From Stictocephala bisonia (Eukaryota; Arthropoda; Insecta; Hemiptera; Membracidae): a DNA stretch of 64,000 bases. The stretch is from NCBI GenBank assembly GCA_035578905.1, contig JAQJVL010000148.1:558001-622000 (forward strand), in the 5' to 3' direction. Positions 1 to 11,383 of this stretch are shown in pieces. Within the stretch, counting starts at the first letter, position 1; each line of letters starts with the position of its first letter. The position numbers and the translations under genes were made by a program. The notes beneath the pieces were generated by a model. That model did not search any database, had not been told where the DNA came from, and saw only the letters and a program-made list of their open reading frames with translations.

Positions 1-759
1 GGAGCTGTACATACAACACATAGTACAGTAGTGTAAATAAAACATTAAAATTTGAAATATTTTAAGGTGTTGTCATCGTTGTCCATCAAATTAAAACATT
101 ATAATTTATTTAAGGAATGTTCCGACTTGACTTCAGATTGCTCTTACAGCAAATACTGGAACTACTAGGAGATTGGGAATGCTACAACCAATGGCGTGAA
201 GGTGTAAGCCAGTTTCAACCATAGTTGCTAGAGATATTACACATCAGTAGATATATAATATAATAATAACAAACAAAATAATGAATTTAAGAAAAAATCG
301 ACGAAGATGAATTGGAAAAAAGAATTCACTGGTTGTTTAAGATTACTTATAAATTACCAGAGTTCGTAAAGTCACGCATACTTACAACAATATTAATTGT
401 TCAAACTTCTGTTGTCAAAGAAAAATAAATTAACCTCTGTTAACCAACACATTTTAAATTCGAAATAATACGAGGATGAAGTGCACATTAAACTAAATGT
501 TTGTTTAAGATAACAAGAAAATACTGTTGCAACCTTTCATGTCCGTGACAAGTAAACTTCCGCTTGGCCTGTTGCATTTGGTGTGCCGGAAGGAATCATG
601 ATGTTTATGTTTGTAGGCTTTGAACTTTAAAGCCCATAACAGTCAGGACCAAAGTCTTTGACCAGACATTTGCCATATCAGATGGAACTGGGCCACGTGT
701 TCCCAGTCAGCCTGACTCTCAGAGGTAAATTATTTAATGTCCAAAGTTTTTTTAATTTT
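1..759. other. AT-rich non-coding stretch
   Basis: I see no gene, RNA or recognisable mobile-element end here. No reading frame is long enough or family-like, and composition is ordinary for the window. Confidence 0.5.
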
Positions 760-1025
760 TGGATTAAATAACTAATAATTTACTTAGTAAACTTGTCTTG
801 GGTGTACTCCACAGTTGTACATAGTATAGCTGTAGGTTTCCTTGCGTTTACACTTACTATATATTGTCTATATACATATATAGCAATGTTTCAACCTTGC
901 TATACTTAAGAAGCTCATTTTAAGTAAAATCTCAAATTCCAGTAGGGATATGATAGGCCTATAGTTTTAAAAGTTAGATTTGTGTGTTTGGTTAGAAAAC
1001 AGACAGTTTTAAAGTTAAGTCAATG
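760..1025 (+). repeat. Direct repeat, copy 1 (pairs with 3160-3385)
   Basis: This segment reappears about 2.4 kb downstream in the same orientation. Shared blocks include TCTCAAATTCCAG, GATAGGCCTATAGTTTTAAA and GTGTGTTTGGTTAGAAAA in the same order. Copy 1 has about 40-70 extra bases (near 850-905) that copy 2 lacks. It may be a local segmental duplication or two copies of a dispersed element; I see no terminal repeats or target duplication that would decide. Confidence 0.7.
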
Positions 1026-1078
1026 ACCGAATATGAAACAAATAATTAGTGTGTGAACAATAAGAAATAAATCCGCAC

Positions 1079-1437
1079 TAGTGGCGCAGTGCTGTAACCG
1101 AGCTACTTGTGAACAATATGATGTGGAGATTGTAAGCGATAGGTTCTACGCTCGGTCCATCGATGAGGACACTACCAGATAAGTATGGGATGTCCGTTTT
1201 TGGTGGTAATCAGTGTCCGGATAATGTGTAGGGAAAACAGTTGAGTATCCGACTTGTCAGTTAGCTGAAAATCAGACCAAAGCTGTACGTCCTTTAGCTG
1301 TTCAAGCTATTGGACTATTAATAAATGGCTCTTTCTAAGGAACAACCCACCTTAGTAACAATGACTACACTCGTCCATCTACAGTAATTCGCCCCTGATA
1401 ACCACTCAGATCTCTACGATCAGCGACGTAATATTGA
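1079..1437 (+). repeat. Family A dispersed repeat, copy 1
   Basis: This is one of nine copies in the window of a dispersed sequence about 435 bp long when complete. The 5' end is close to GTGGCGCAGTGCTGTAACC, which resembles a tRNA A box. About 60 bases later is GATAGGTTCTACGCTCGGTCC, loosely B-box-like. A conserved middle reads GTTAGCTGAAAATCAGACC, then CTATTAATAAATGGCTC and AACAATGACTACACTCG, ending near CTACGATCAGCGACG. The class is not proven: a tRNA-related SINE is my best inference, and no poly(A) tail or target duplication is evident. Confidence 0.7.
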
Positions 1438-2989
1438 ATAATAAGAAGAAATATATTTTTCCTATAAGAAATTAACACATCTCATAACAATCATTTTTAT
1501 GTAATTCACTATATAAACTCAGATCAAGGTCTCTTGTTAAATGTCGTTCACACTGTCAGTCCATCTGGAAATAATTACGCTGAGCTGTGACGTAGAGGTT
1601 TTCCAAACAGTTCGTAATTAAGTTTCATCATCATCAATTTTGAATCCTTCACGGAGGTTTTTATTAGCCTTACGTCAACCCATCCTATAGTTGTAATCTC
1701 TTATAATTCATGAATATAAGTTGCATATGTTATTATTCTTAAAAATCAGTTTCCAATGAGTGTGGAGTCGGAAGGCATAGTTTGTGCTAGATAATGATCC
1801 ATCCACCTACCCCCTCACGTACAGTGATTATGACCCATCTACCCACCCGCCCGCCCATACACGTACAGAGGCAATGACCCACCCGCCCGCCCATTCACGT
1901 ACAGTGGCACGGATACTGACCTTAACGTAATAACTAATAGTAATATAAGAATAAACCACGGTTGTTTGATCCTTCATAAAAATAAGAGCATCAGTTATGT
2001 ATTGATCTCCTCTTCTGATAGTTTTAACAACAAATTATTTACTGAAACACTTCAAGAAGTGAGATTCTATATTCCTCAATAGCTCTAGGTAAAATCACCA
2101 CTTTTCACTAAAAGTAAAAATTGGAGATTTTATTGGAATATATAAGACTTGGTACACTAAAAATTTCAGCTCACTTGAATGTGTACGATTCTAAGGTCTC
2201 AAAAGCCTTCAAGGTTTTGTTTTGAAAATAGAGGTTTCAACCTGTTTTCGAAACAATGTTACGACATTTTCGAAAAACCCTGAGACTTTGAGTTCAATTC
2301 AAGTTTTCTTACAGACCGTAATTTTAAAGTGTTACTTTTACACCATCACCTTTTATGCTTAGTTTTCGAAATTTCATAAAATCATGGCGTCAGGACTTTG
2401 AAACTGAGAATTAGCGCAGGTACGAATGCCTGTTAGCCTTTATCAGCAATATTCACCTTGTACAGCACTCTCCTCTTTCTTTACTCTGTCTTATATGTTA
2501 CCCGCAAAGATTTATGGGGAATGGTTAGAGTATGGATAAAAATATTCGGCCTCCCATTTACTATATAAAAGCCCTTAACTTTAGACGTACGCCACTACAC
2601 GGTAGCCGGGTGTTGCCGCCGGAAGGTCCTGGTCGCTCTTAGAATGGCTAAACACCTGTGATCTCGCCTGCTACCTGGACAATGCCTTATTGTTCCCACA
2701 AAACACGCCTTCTCCCGTGGTGACTTGCACGGCTCCGTGACAAGCCTTAAGTAGCATTATTGTTTTTGTCACATCACAATCTCAGCACTTCCTTTTGGTA
2801 ATTAAGTAACACAAAAACTTTAAATACTTTAAGGTGATGTCAACCTTGTTCGTAAAATTGTACAATTATCCTTAAGTTATCCTTATTTGTAAGACGCCGA
2901 CGTAACTTTTCTGCGTATTTTAAGGCGAACGTGAATGACTATATGAGTGTAAGATATTTGTGAATGACCTTTGTCGTTTGGTTAATTAT
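1438..2989. other. Non-coding stretch with a small minisatellite and a GC-richer patch
   Basis: No gene is visible. A C-rich minisatellite lies at 1797-1920. A TATA-like string TATATAAAAG at 2562-2571 is followed by a GC-richer patch (about 2585-2745). This could be a core promoter with a 5' exon, but I see no initiator, no open frame and no splice-linked coding exon, so it is only a possibility. Confidence 0.4.
1797..1920. repeat. C-rich minisatellite, about 3 units
   Basis: Three imperfect units of about 35-44 bp contain the shared core CACGTACAG preceded by CCACCCGCCCGCCCA or variants. It is short and imperfect, with no coding potential. Confidence 0.65.
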
Positions 2990-3150
2990 TGAGTTCTACT
3001 TACACTCAAAGAGAGCCATTTATTAATAGCTCAATTGCCAGTGAGGTACTCAAAGAAGGTAACTACATCTTAAACTAAATCTTTACGAACCACTTAGTAT
3101 TGGTCTGATTTTCAGCTAATACTAACCGGGCCCTGACTACCACCCAACAC
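2990..3150 (-). repeat. Family A dispersed repeat, copy 2 (partial)
   Basis: This is the internal part of the family A sequence in reverse orientation. GAGCCATTTATTAATAGC and TTGGTCTGATTTTCAGCTAA are the reverse complements of conserved blocks in copies 1 and 8. Both ends of the family are missing. It directly abuts the second copy of the 760-1025 duplication. Confidence 0.7.
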
Positions 3151-3159
3151 CATTTATTT

Positions 3160-3385
3160 GATTAAGGAACTAATAATTTATTAAGTTTCTTATCTTGGGT
3201 ATGCTTCACAGTTGTACATCTTATAGCTCTCTAGGTGTGCTTGCCTTCATACTTGCTGTAATTTAGAGGCTCATTTTCAGTAAAATCTCAAATTCCAGGA
3301 GGAATATGATAGGCCTATAGTTTTAAAAGTTGGATTTGTGTGTTTGGTTAGAAAAAAAGGCAGTTTTAATGTTAAGTCACTTGAT
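3160..3385 (+). repeat. Direct repeat, copy 2 (pairs with 760-1025)
   Basis: This is a diverged second copy of 760-1025 in the same orientation, with an internal deletion relative to copy 1. The frame running through its right edge (3338-3559, 73 residues) matches nothing I recognise and is probably chance. Confidence 0.7.
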
Positions 3386-4285
3386 TTATTTCACTTGATA
3401 TGCTCGGATCTCTTTCATTCAAGAGAGGAACAACTCAAATTTAGACTGTATGGAAAACGACTCAAGCTTAAATCATTAACTTCAGCAAAAATATTGGCCA
3501 AGACAAGCAGCACTGTTTCAGCACTACTAGAGGAACCTCATCAGTTCACCATCTCATAGATTCATCGAGTGAAATAAAGCGTCTTTCTGACCTCATAAGC
3601 GTCTGCTGAATATAGATTACTTTATTTATCATTCTTACTTTATTCATCTTCCTAACACTAAAACAATAAATCTGTGCGGATATCTTAAATACATTAGTTA
3701 GTAAAAGATTTTGCACAGACGAACAACAGAATGGATGGATTTGGAAGTGCAGTTATCAGAAAAAGAAGAACCAATCTTCTAGTCTTAACGCTAGATTTTT
3801 GATCGTACCAGAAATAAAACTAGCATTCGCCAGGCTGTCGTCAAGCCCACGATTAGGCAAAGGAAATGCGTTAGCTGCACAAACACAATACAGCAAGTAA
3901 CTGAAACAGTTGCATAGAGGGAGAGGCGTCAGTGGATGTGTAACACAAAGTGACAATAGCGTGAGAAGACGTATGAAACATACGCCCTCCACACATGTGT
4001 TGACTGATGAAAGCCACTGCGTGTGCGTGCATCCGCGTGATTACGGATCTGTGGATCAATGCTGCGGAGTCTGAGATTATCACTCTTTTATACAGGGTGT
4101 TTCAGATCACAGGACCATAACCTGTGCCGACTAAATGAATTGAAAGGAATATTTCTCCCAACTGTAACCGTACATTTTCGATACCAAAGAATTCAAGGAC
4201 ATTATTTTCAACCCTGTTACCTGCACTTTTTAAAATAATGGGAGTTGGTTTTGGAAAATGATAAAATTTAAACATAAGCTGTGTT
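3386..4285. other. Non-coding stretch
   Basis: Only short overlapping frames on both strands with no family resemblance are present. The string CAGGGTGTTTC at 4094-4104 resembles the start of a terminal inverted repeat, but I found no partner end. Nothing else is recognised. Confidence 0.4.
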
Positions 4286-4936
4286 ACACCTAATTTGAAA
4301 TGCCTTTAAATCCTTTACCTCCTGAACTTGATATTAAAACAAAATTATTTCTGCTTTTATGATGACATTTTTATTCAAAGAGAAGGACTAGTGATGGGTT
4401 CGCCCCTGTCAGGCATATTGGCAGAAAAAATGTTTAAACAACTTCGAAAACCAACATATATGGAATTAAAACAAGTAATTAAAAAATTAAATAACATTTT
4501 TCTACTTATACGTTGATAATATTTTAATTCTTTATGATGGAAACCCAACACAAATCTAGTTACTGTATTTAACAACTATCTTAATAATGTACACAACAAC
4601 CTGAAATTTACAATAGAATTAGAGCATAACAATGCATTAACTTTTTTGATCTCAAGATCAACAAAGTAAACAATATCTTATCCTTGAAAATATACAGAAA
4701 ACCACCGACACAACAATTAAAGTAACATCTCACCGCTCAATATCACACAATTGGCTGCATCTAATAGCCTTTTAAATCGATTAATAACAGTACCACTAAG
4801 CCCAGAAGATTTTGAGGACGAAAACAATATATTAAAACTAGCTATGTCCAACGGCCACAGCCCTGACATTATAGACAATTTAATAAAAAAAACATCTCCG
4901 AAAGAAGACAAATATTCCAGTTTCAAACGTGCTTAA
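4286..4936 (+). pseudogene. Penelope-like retroelement reverse transcriptase fragment
   Basis: This is a decayed piece of a Penelope-like element (PLE) reverse transcriptase. The frame at 4328-4516 contains EGLVMGSPLSGILAE, which is PLE RT motif 4 (EGxxMGSPLSxxLA). After a frame change near 4500 comes YVDNILILYDGN, the active-site region; the second acid of the expected YxDD is changed to N. Further on, in another frame (about 4751-4936), LITVPLSPEDF and SNGHSPDIIDNLIKK match the region that follows the RT core in PLEs. At least two frame changes and internal stops make it non-functional. No GIY-YIG domain follows; the 135-bp array begins immediately afterwards. Family assignment rests on the motifs and is firm; the exact clade is not determined. 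Confidence 0.85.
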
Positions 4937-4998
4937 AGAAAAAAACGAATAAAATCCTACCGAATTTGGCAACCATTTTCCATTAACACTAAAAAACG

Positions 4999-5640
4999 AA
5001 AGTGTGACTTGACTGACCTTGATGTCTTGACATTCACTCACGTGCTGTGAATACTATCACAACACTACTCCTCTTGTAGTATCGGCCTTGTCTATTAAGT
5101 GTATTCAAGATGAATGGCAGTGTCAAGGATGTGCAAGTGTGAGTCGACTGACCTTGATGCCTTGACATTCACTCACGTGCTGTGGATACTATCACAACAC
5201 TACTCCTTTTGTAGTATCGGCCTTGTCTATTAAGTGTATTCAAGATGAATGACAGTGTCAAGGATGTGCAAGTGTGAGTCGACTGACCTTGATGCCTTGT
5301 CATTCACTCACGTGCTGTGGATACTATCACAACACTACTCCTTTTGTAGTATCGGCCTTGTCTATTAAGTGTATTCAAGATGAATGGCAGTGTCAAGGAT
5401 GTGCAAGTGTGAGTCGACTGACCTTGATGCCTTGACATTCACTCACGTGCTGTGAATACTATCACAACACTACTCCTCTTGTAGTATCGGCCTTGTCTAT
5501 TAAGTGTATTCAAGATGAATGGCAGTGTCAAGGATGTGCAAGTGTTAGTCGACTGACCTTGATGCCTTGACATTCACTCACGTGCTGTGAATACCATCAC
5601 AATACTACTCTACTTGTAGTAACGACCTGCTTTCTATATG
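4999..5640. repeat. 135-bp tandem array, about 4.7 units
   Basis: The anchor GACTGACCTTGATG starts at 5011, 5146, 5281, 5416 and 5551, an exact 135-bp period. Units differ by only a few substitutions except the last, which is truncated and more diverged. Each unit contains both TGTCAAGGATG and CCTTGATGCCTTGACA, so it can partly fold on itself. It lies directly 3' of the Penelope fragment and has no coding potential. Confidence 0.95.
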
Positions 5641-5991
5641 CTTTGTGCTGATACCTTATCACTATTTGTTGTTATAGACTACTAAAAAAATAAAAATATA
5701 TGATACAATATTTATTCTAACCTGTAATACCTTTAAGATGATTATTAGTCACATATATATTGTGTTGATTTGTTTTAAACAAACGTGCAATCAGAATTTA
5801 TATTGATCGCACCTCATGCTTATGTTTTTTTTTTGGTTAGTGTCTTCTATTAGCAACGGAATTTAGTTGAAAGCAAATATTTTTAAAATTAAACTCAATT
5901 TGTTTTGTTTGTTACTTCGTTGCGTTTATAGATCTTACTTATATTTGAACATTGTCTGCATATTTTAATGTAATGATAAAAAAAATTCAAA
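5641..5991. other. AT-rich non-coding stretch
   Basis: Nothing is recognised between the 135-bp array and the Helitron end. Confidence 0.4.
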
Positions 5992-6480
5992 TCTATATTT
6001 ATAAAAGAGGATGTTTGTATGTTTGAAGTTTATGCGCTGCCAAACCATCCAACCGATCGCCATGAAACTTTAGGATATTGTCCTGTATAATCCCGAGATG
6101 GTTTCTGTGAAGTTTGATGCAGATCCATCCACAGGGTCCCGCCCCACGGGCTCCTAAAGATCCCATGTTATTCAAATGGAGAATATGAATTGTTTACAAA
6201 AAACATATGACTGTGTGGTTTAATGTAGTTTCACATGCCATAAGCAGATTGAAGTTCTCACAACAACAGTACTGTATATGTTTTGATTTATATTAGTTCT
6301 ACATTTCACCTTGAGAGTGTAGCACACACTACTTTTACTTGATCAGGTGATCTGTATTTGGTGTTAACCTTTTTTCCTCGGTAATTAAAACATGTGGTGA
6401 AACGTGAAAATAAAAAATAAATAATTTTGGTATGTCAATGAAAAATGAAAGGCGAGACAACGTCCGCCGGGTTCAGCTAG
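5992..6480 (+). mobile_element. Non-autonomous Helitron (489 bp)
   Basis: The segment starts TCTATATTTATAAAAG after an A and ends in CTAG followed by a T, the Helitron hallmark of insertion between A and T with 5'-TC and CTAR-3' ends. Twelve bases before the 3' end is a hairpin, GGCGAGAC-AAC-GTCCGCC (7 pairs with one bulged A), matching the expected subterminal hairpin. There is no Rep/helicase frame, so it would depend on an autonomous partner. The inside (GCGCTGCCAAACCATCC, CGATCGCCATGAAAC) resembles internal sequence common in insect Helitrons; that point is from general knowledge. Confidence 0.75.
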
Positions 6481-6589
6481 TATAGACTATTATAAGTTCA
6501 TTAGGCTTTTTGCAATTCATTCTATTAAATTTAAGAAGAGCACTAACAAGCAGCTGTGAAAATAGAACGCATGGTAAGATTATAAGTTT

Positions 6590-6895
6590 AACTATAATCT
6601 GACAGAGAGTTTAACTTTAAGCTGACAGATAGTTTAACTCTAAACAGACAGAAATTTTAAGTCTAAGCTGATCAGAAGTCAACCCTAAGATGACAGGAAG
6701 TCTAACTCTAAGCAGACAGAAAGTCCAACTCTAAAGCTGACAGGAAGTCCAACTCTAAAGCTGCCGGAAGTGTAACTTTAAGCTGACAGGAAGTCTAACT
6801 CTAAGCTGACAGGAAGAGTAACTCTTAAGTTTACAGAAAGCTTAACTCTAAGCTGAGACGAAGTTTAACTCTAAGTTTACAGAAAGCTTAACTCT
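6590..6895. repeat. Degenerate ~22-24-bp tandem repeat
   Basis: About a dozen imperfect units of the type AACTCTAAGCTGACAGGAAGTCT. Unit length drifts by a few bases and substitutions are frequent, so it is an old minisatellite. Confidence 0.85.
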
Positions 6896-8541
6896 GAAAC
6901 AGAAAAATATGCGGTATAAGCTACACAAATATAAATCGTTTCTTAATTGACGTTATGTAAGAGGTGCTTTAGCAACGATTCACCTGACCTAGTAACAAAC
7001 GATATTTTGCAGAAGAAGAGAAATTTCCCAACTCGTCTTGTCTTCCTGAAAGGAAGCATGTCTACACGGTGTCCGTCCCTTTGAAACCAATTATCTTTCC
7101 AAAACGGCTACCTACACCGTCGACATCCTGATCCGCGCTGTTTTACATTGCTTTCTCTTCACGTGAGAATAAATGAAAGGTTGGATTCCTTCTTCAATAA
7201 TGAATTCTATTTCCAAATTAAAAAGCGAAAGCTTGCATATATTTGTGGTCGTAAACCATTAATGAGTGACGTACCAGATTGCCGCCCCTCTGCACTACGG
7301 AGAGGAATCACTTTCCAATCAATAAACCATGACGTATCTGTATTGTCATGTAATAAGAAACTGAATGTATTCAGTTGTGTAAAGGGATGTTGCCAGTCTG
7401 AAGCAAAAGAGACAGCTAACAGTTTTTATTGTTACTAGCAATGCAATCATGTCGAAATTAGAAGAAATGTTCTCAAAACACTTAACAATGAAAACTAAAT
7501 TAGCCAAGATGTTGTATCATGTGTATGATTTTTTTAATTAAACGAATGTCAATGTTACTCTGTGGAAAAAATGAGTCTCTACCCCTTAGGAATTGAATTT
7601 TAAAAAATATTTTCTTGGGGCTATTATGGTACCGAAAGCTAACTTCTTTTTCAAATTTCACCAAAATTAATTCAGTGGTTCAAGATTTTGTGATGAGTGA
7701 GTATATAGTTTTTATATTATGTATAATAATAATTTATGTATAATTTATATACATGACACTGTTCATATACAATGTATACATTTTTAGTTTTAATAAAATA
7801 AACATTAGCTGGCTAATCTCAAATAATAACGTTTTTTACACGCCTATACGCCATCGAAAGCAGGTAAAAACTTTACTATTTTACACACATTTGTAAAATT
7901 TGTATGTATTACTCGTAATTTCGTTAAAAAAATGCATGTAAAATTGTAAAATAGAACTGTTGGTACATATCTTTAACTTGTACTTTGTGGGATAGCTGTA
8001 ACTACAATTAATAACAATTTGGCCAGTACAATTGTAGTTTTACACACTAGGCCCCATTACTGCTAAATATTGAAGACACGTATTTGGGAATATATCCGTT
8101 GGTGGGTTGGGCCGGTAATTGATATGAAGCCTCTGTAATGACAAGAGCAGCAATCCGTGCTGAATGGTAGTGCTGAGTCTAATGATACGGACGTAGCGCA
8201 CGCCACCCGGCTACCGTTACGGACGACGGCTGACCGTTTAAACGGTAAAAATAGAGGAAACACGATGGAATGAAAACACTACAATAATTTCAGATTGAAC
8301 GAGACCACGATTTTATTTTATTTGTTTATTTGTTTTTAAGATCATCATAGGATTGCTTTAGATTTTTTTATTGTCTTTTGATGTTATTTGACTCTATTCC
8401 AGTATTCCTCCTCATTCTCTGGGATCTTCGATGTAGCTCTGCTTCTGAAAATACCCTTACTGCTGTAGTTATTTTATCTATCTTGGGTGTGATACTTATT
8501 TGGTTGTCTTTTAGTACTGTGTTTCTTTTAGTTTTTGTTTT
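6896..8541. other. Non-coding stretch, no recognised gene
   Basis: A 96-residue frame at 7148-7438 (+) has no recognisable domain, no convincing splice context and is probably chance. Paired short frames on opposite strands near 8368-8584 are likewise unsupported. Otherwise this is AT-rich sequence. Confidence 0.4.
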
Positions 8542-8870
8542 ATGGCGTCCACTCAATAGTTTCCATCGACGTGGACACTACTAGATAAGTCCATGGGGTG
8601 TTCATGTTGTATGGTAGACAAGGTTCAGATGTTGTGTAGGGAAGAGAACTGAGTGTCAAGCTTGTGAGTTAGCTGAAAATGAAATCAACATTTCGTAGTT
8701 CGGATTCTACGTAAAACTGTAGGTCCCTTAGTTGCTCTGGCTGTTTGGCAATTAATAAATAGATCTTTCTGAGGAACAGTTGACCTTAGTAGCCTACAAA
8801 TGACTACACTCGTTCATCTAAACTAATTCGCCTCTCATATTCACCCATATCTTGACGATCGGCGTCTTAT
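8542..8870 (+). repeat. Family A dispersed repeat, copy 3 (5' part missing)
   Basis: It starts at the internal TGGCGTCCACTCAATAG block and runs through GTTAGCTGAAAAT, TTAATAAATAGATC, ACAAATGACTACACTCG to CTTGACGATCGGCGTCTTA. The roughly 100 bp that carry the A-box-like and B-box-like motifs are absent. Confidence 0.75.
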
Positions 8871-9979
8871 GAATGAATAAATTTGGACTTCCTGTACTTC
8901 TTTTAGCTAATTTTATTTTTATTTTAGGTTGCTCAATTTAGTTACGGTTTGTGTAGTTAGTCAGGTATCTTCATTTTTCCACAGTATGATATTATTTTCT
9001 CTCTCGTGTATTCTGTGACCAGTTCTATTTCCTTATATACTTTGTATTACGAATATGAGACTATCATATTTCAACATATCTTTTAATGAATTCATTCGCT
9101 TTGTCTAGTTTTGGGTTGAAATTAATCTAAATTTGCGCACAAAATATGACTTTATATTAAACAAAAAAATAAATGAAAAATATAGAAGCCGTGAATATTC
9201 ATTTGTTTGAAATTAGTTTCATATAAAAAACAAACAATTTTGATAAGTTGGGAATAAGGGGCCCACACGATTTACATGGTTTTTAATCAATCAATATCAA
9301 TCCCATGAACGCAAATCCATAAAAATTAATAGGTAAAAATACAGATTTTGTACAAGAGAGTTGCAAAAATAAAACAACATATTTACTAGAAAAACTATGT
9401 ATATAACATCATTTTTACGTAGTTTTTCCTCCAAAACACAAATATGACATTCATTTCTTCATTGGACAAATAAAAAGTTAAATATTTAACAACAAAACAG
9501 GTCAGATTACGTTACGTTAGGGTACGTTACGTTAGATTAGGTTATCAATATGTCACGGTCAACCTATACTAATCAAACCCGCAGATTTCTGTTGAATATC
9601 TCAGTTTTTATTCGTCTTATGACATATTAATGTCCAGGTAAAAAAGTACTTAGGATTAATATACATAATTTTGGTGAAAACGTTCTTTTTAAATTTTTTC
9701 CAAAAATTAGTATTTCCTCCGAAAATGCTCTATGGAATCATGTTTGTTGGGTTAATATTGACTAAAAATTAATAAAAAATGGGCGGGACCGCTTTGTCTC
9801 ATATTAATCCCAATATTAGATAGTTATATTTTTTTTAAATGTATATACTATAAAAAGTACAAATAATAGTTTAAAGGCAATTTAGCCTTGAAATAAACAT
9901 TATTGACGCTTGATCATAATGACGTATTATTCCCATACTTATTTAATGGTTTTTATTTTTAGTTTATTCATTATTCATC
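8871..9979. other. AT-rich non-coding stretch
   Basis: No gene is seen. A short run of GTTACGTTAG-type units near 9505-9545 is a minor simple repeat. Confidence 0.4.
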
Positions 9980-10415
9980 TCTAAGACGCCGATCGTAGAG
10001 ATATTGGTGAATATGAGGAATGAATGAGTGTGATGAGTGTAGATGATCGAGTGTAGTCATTGTTACTATCTGAGTTAGACTTAGCTCAGAAATGACTATT
10101 TATTAATAGCCCAATAGCCAGGGCAACTATGGGACCTACAGCTTTACGTGGAATCCGAACCACGTAGTGTTGGTCTGATTTTCAGCTAACTGACAAGTTT
10201 GACACTTAGTTCTCTTCTCTACACAAAACCCGAACCTTGACTACCATTCAACACGGACACTCCAGATTTCTCTAGTAGTGTCTATATTGATGACAACCAT
10301 TGAGCGAACGCCGTGTCGGTATTAAGAGAACCAAGCATGGAACATATCGCCTACAATCTCCCAAACACTGTCCCCAAGTAGCTGAGTTACAGCACTGCGC
10401 CACCAGTGCCGACAT
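9980..10415 (-). repeat. Family A dispersed repeat, copy 4 (near full length)
   Basis: This is the most complete reverse-oriented copy, about 435 bp. It runs from the 3' end block (AAGACGCCGATCGTAGAG) to the 5' end block (AGCACTGCGCCACCAGTG). Its internal CGTGGAATCCGAACCACG is, on the minus strand, CGTGGTTCGGATTCCACG, which closely resembles a tRNA T-arm with its B box. That supports a tRNA-derived origin for part of the family. Short frames within it are chance. Confidence 0.8.
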
Positions 10416-10904
10416 CCAGTTTAAAACAATCCACACAAAATCTACTAGTGGTAACGAGGAATTATTTCTAAGATCACTCACAAACCCCGCGCCAACTACA
10501 AGTGGCTGCAGGTTTCGTCTGACACCTGGGAAGTGAATTTATTGGCACGGAAACACTTCCGGCCAACTTTGCGATAACTGGCTGAAAACGAGATCGAGGC
10601 AGAGCCCCGGCGCCAATCATCCGTGAGTTTTAGGAGAAATACTCGCGCCGCCAAAATTGAGTCCGTTTTTAAGGTTGAATGTGCCGTAATTTCCCGTCTT
10701 CCTGTTTCTATAACGGATTGGTTATTTCTCCTAGGTGTGACGGATTGATGAAAGCTATCTCTTGCATTGTGCGATAAAGCGGCTGTACCTCTGTGTTTAT
10801 GTGCTGTGTGGTTTGTAGTGATAGTTTGTATTAATTTATTTACAAAGATGTAAAATAACAGCTTAAATAATGTTTTAGACCATAATATTCATTATGTGCT
10901 ATTC
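10416..10904. other. Non-coding stretch with GC-richer patch
   Basis: Bases about 10480-10660 are GC-richer than their surroundings. No gene or element is recognised. Confidence 0.4.
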
Positions 10905-11215
10905 ACAATCAGGTACTGGTACGAATTTTCGAACTTTTGCGTAATTGATCTTCGTCTTGTGATAATTGCAAACTAACTTATGTCAAATAGCGATTGAAAT
11001 CTTATTTCAGACAATAAAATGGATATTTGCTACTCGCGTTCGGATACTCGCCGAGTTTTCCAGCTGTTACGTAACTGTCCTTCGTCTTTCGGATCTTTGA
11101 ACCCTGTGCTAAACAGAAATTGAGACATTAATTCTCAATATAAAATAGTGTTCAGGTACTGGCCCAAATTTTCGAGCTTTTGCGTACATTTTTTTCGTCT
11201 TGTGAATAGTTACTA
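10905..11215. repeat. Three degenerate ~110-130-bp units
   Basis: Three diverged units start near 10910, 11039 and 11150. They share the order GGTACTGG, AATTTTCGA(A/G)CTTTTGCGTA and CTTCGTCTTGTGA. The middle unit is the most diverged. Confidence 0.6.
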
Positions 11216-11383
11216 AATAATTAATAAAGTTGCTTTTTCTCACTTTAAAATACAAGTAGCAGGAGTGTGATAAATTATATTTTATCACTAAATATATTTT
11301 CGGGTTAAATCTAATTATAAGGCCAATTGATAGAGTAGTTTTTTAATTAGCATAATACGCGATGGTACTTATACTTTACAAAT

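Noticed and set aside
2562..2745. TATA-box promoter with 5' exon
   Set aside because: TATATAAAAG is common by chance in AT-rich DNA. There is no initiator at the right distance and no coding exon downstream.
4094..4104. CAGGGTGTTTC as the end of a DNA transposon
   Set aside because: No inverted partner or target duplication could be found nearby.
5992..6480. CRISPR-like or bacterial repeat interpretation of short repeats in the window
   Set aside because: None of the arrays has uniform repeats with unique spacers. All are direct tandem arrays in eukaryotic DNA.
7148..7438. 96-residue frame on the plus strand
   Set aside because: No recognisable domain, no splice or promoter context, and length within chance expectation for 64 kb.
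9500..9550. Telomere-like GTTAG/TTAGG units
   Set aside because: Only a few imperfect units with variable spacing; not a telomeric array.
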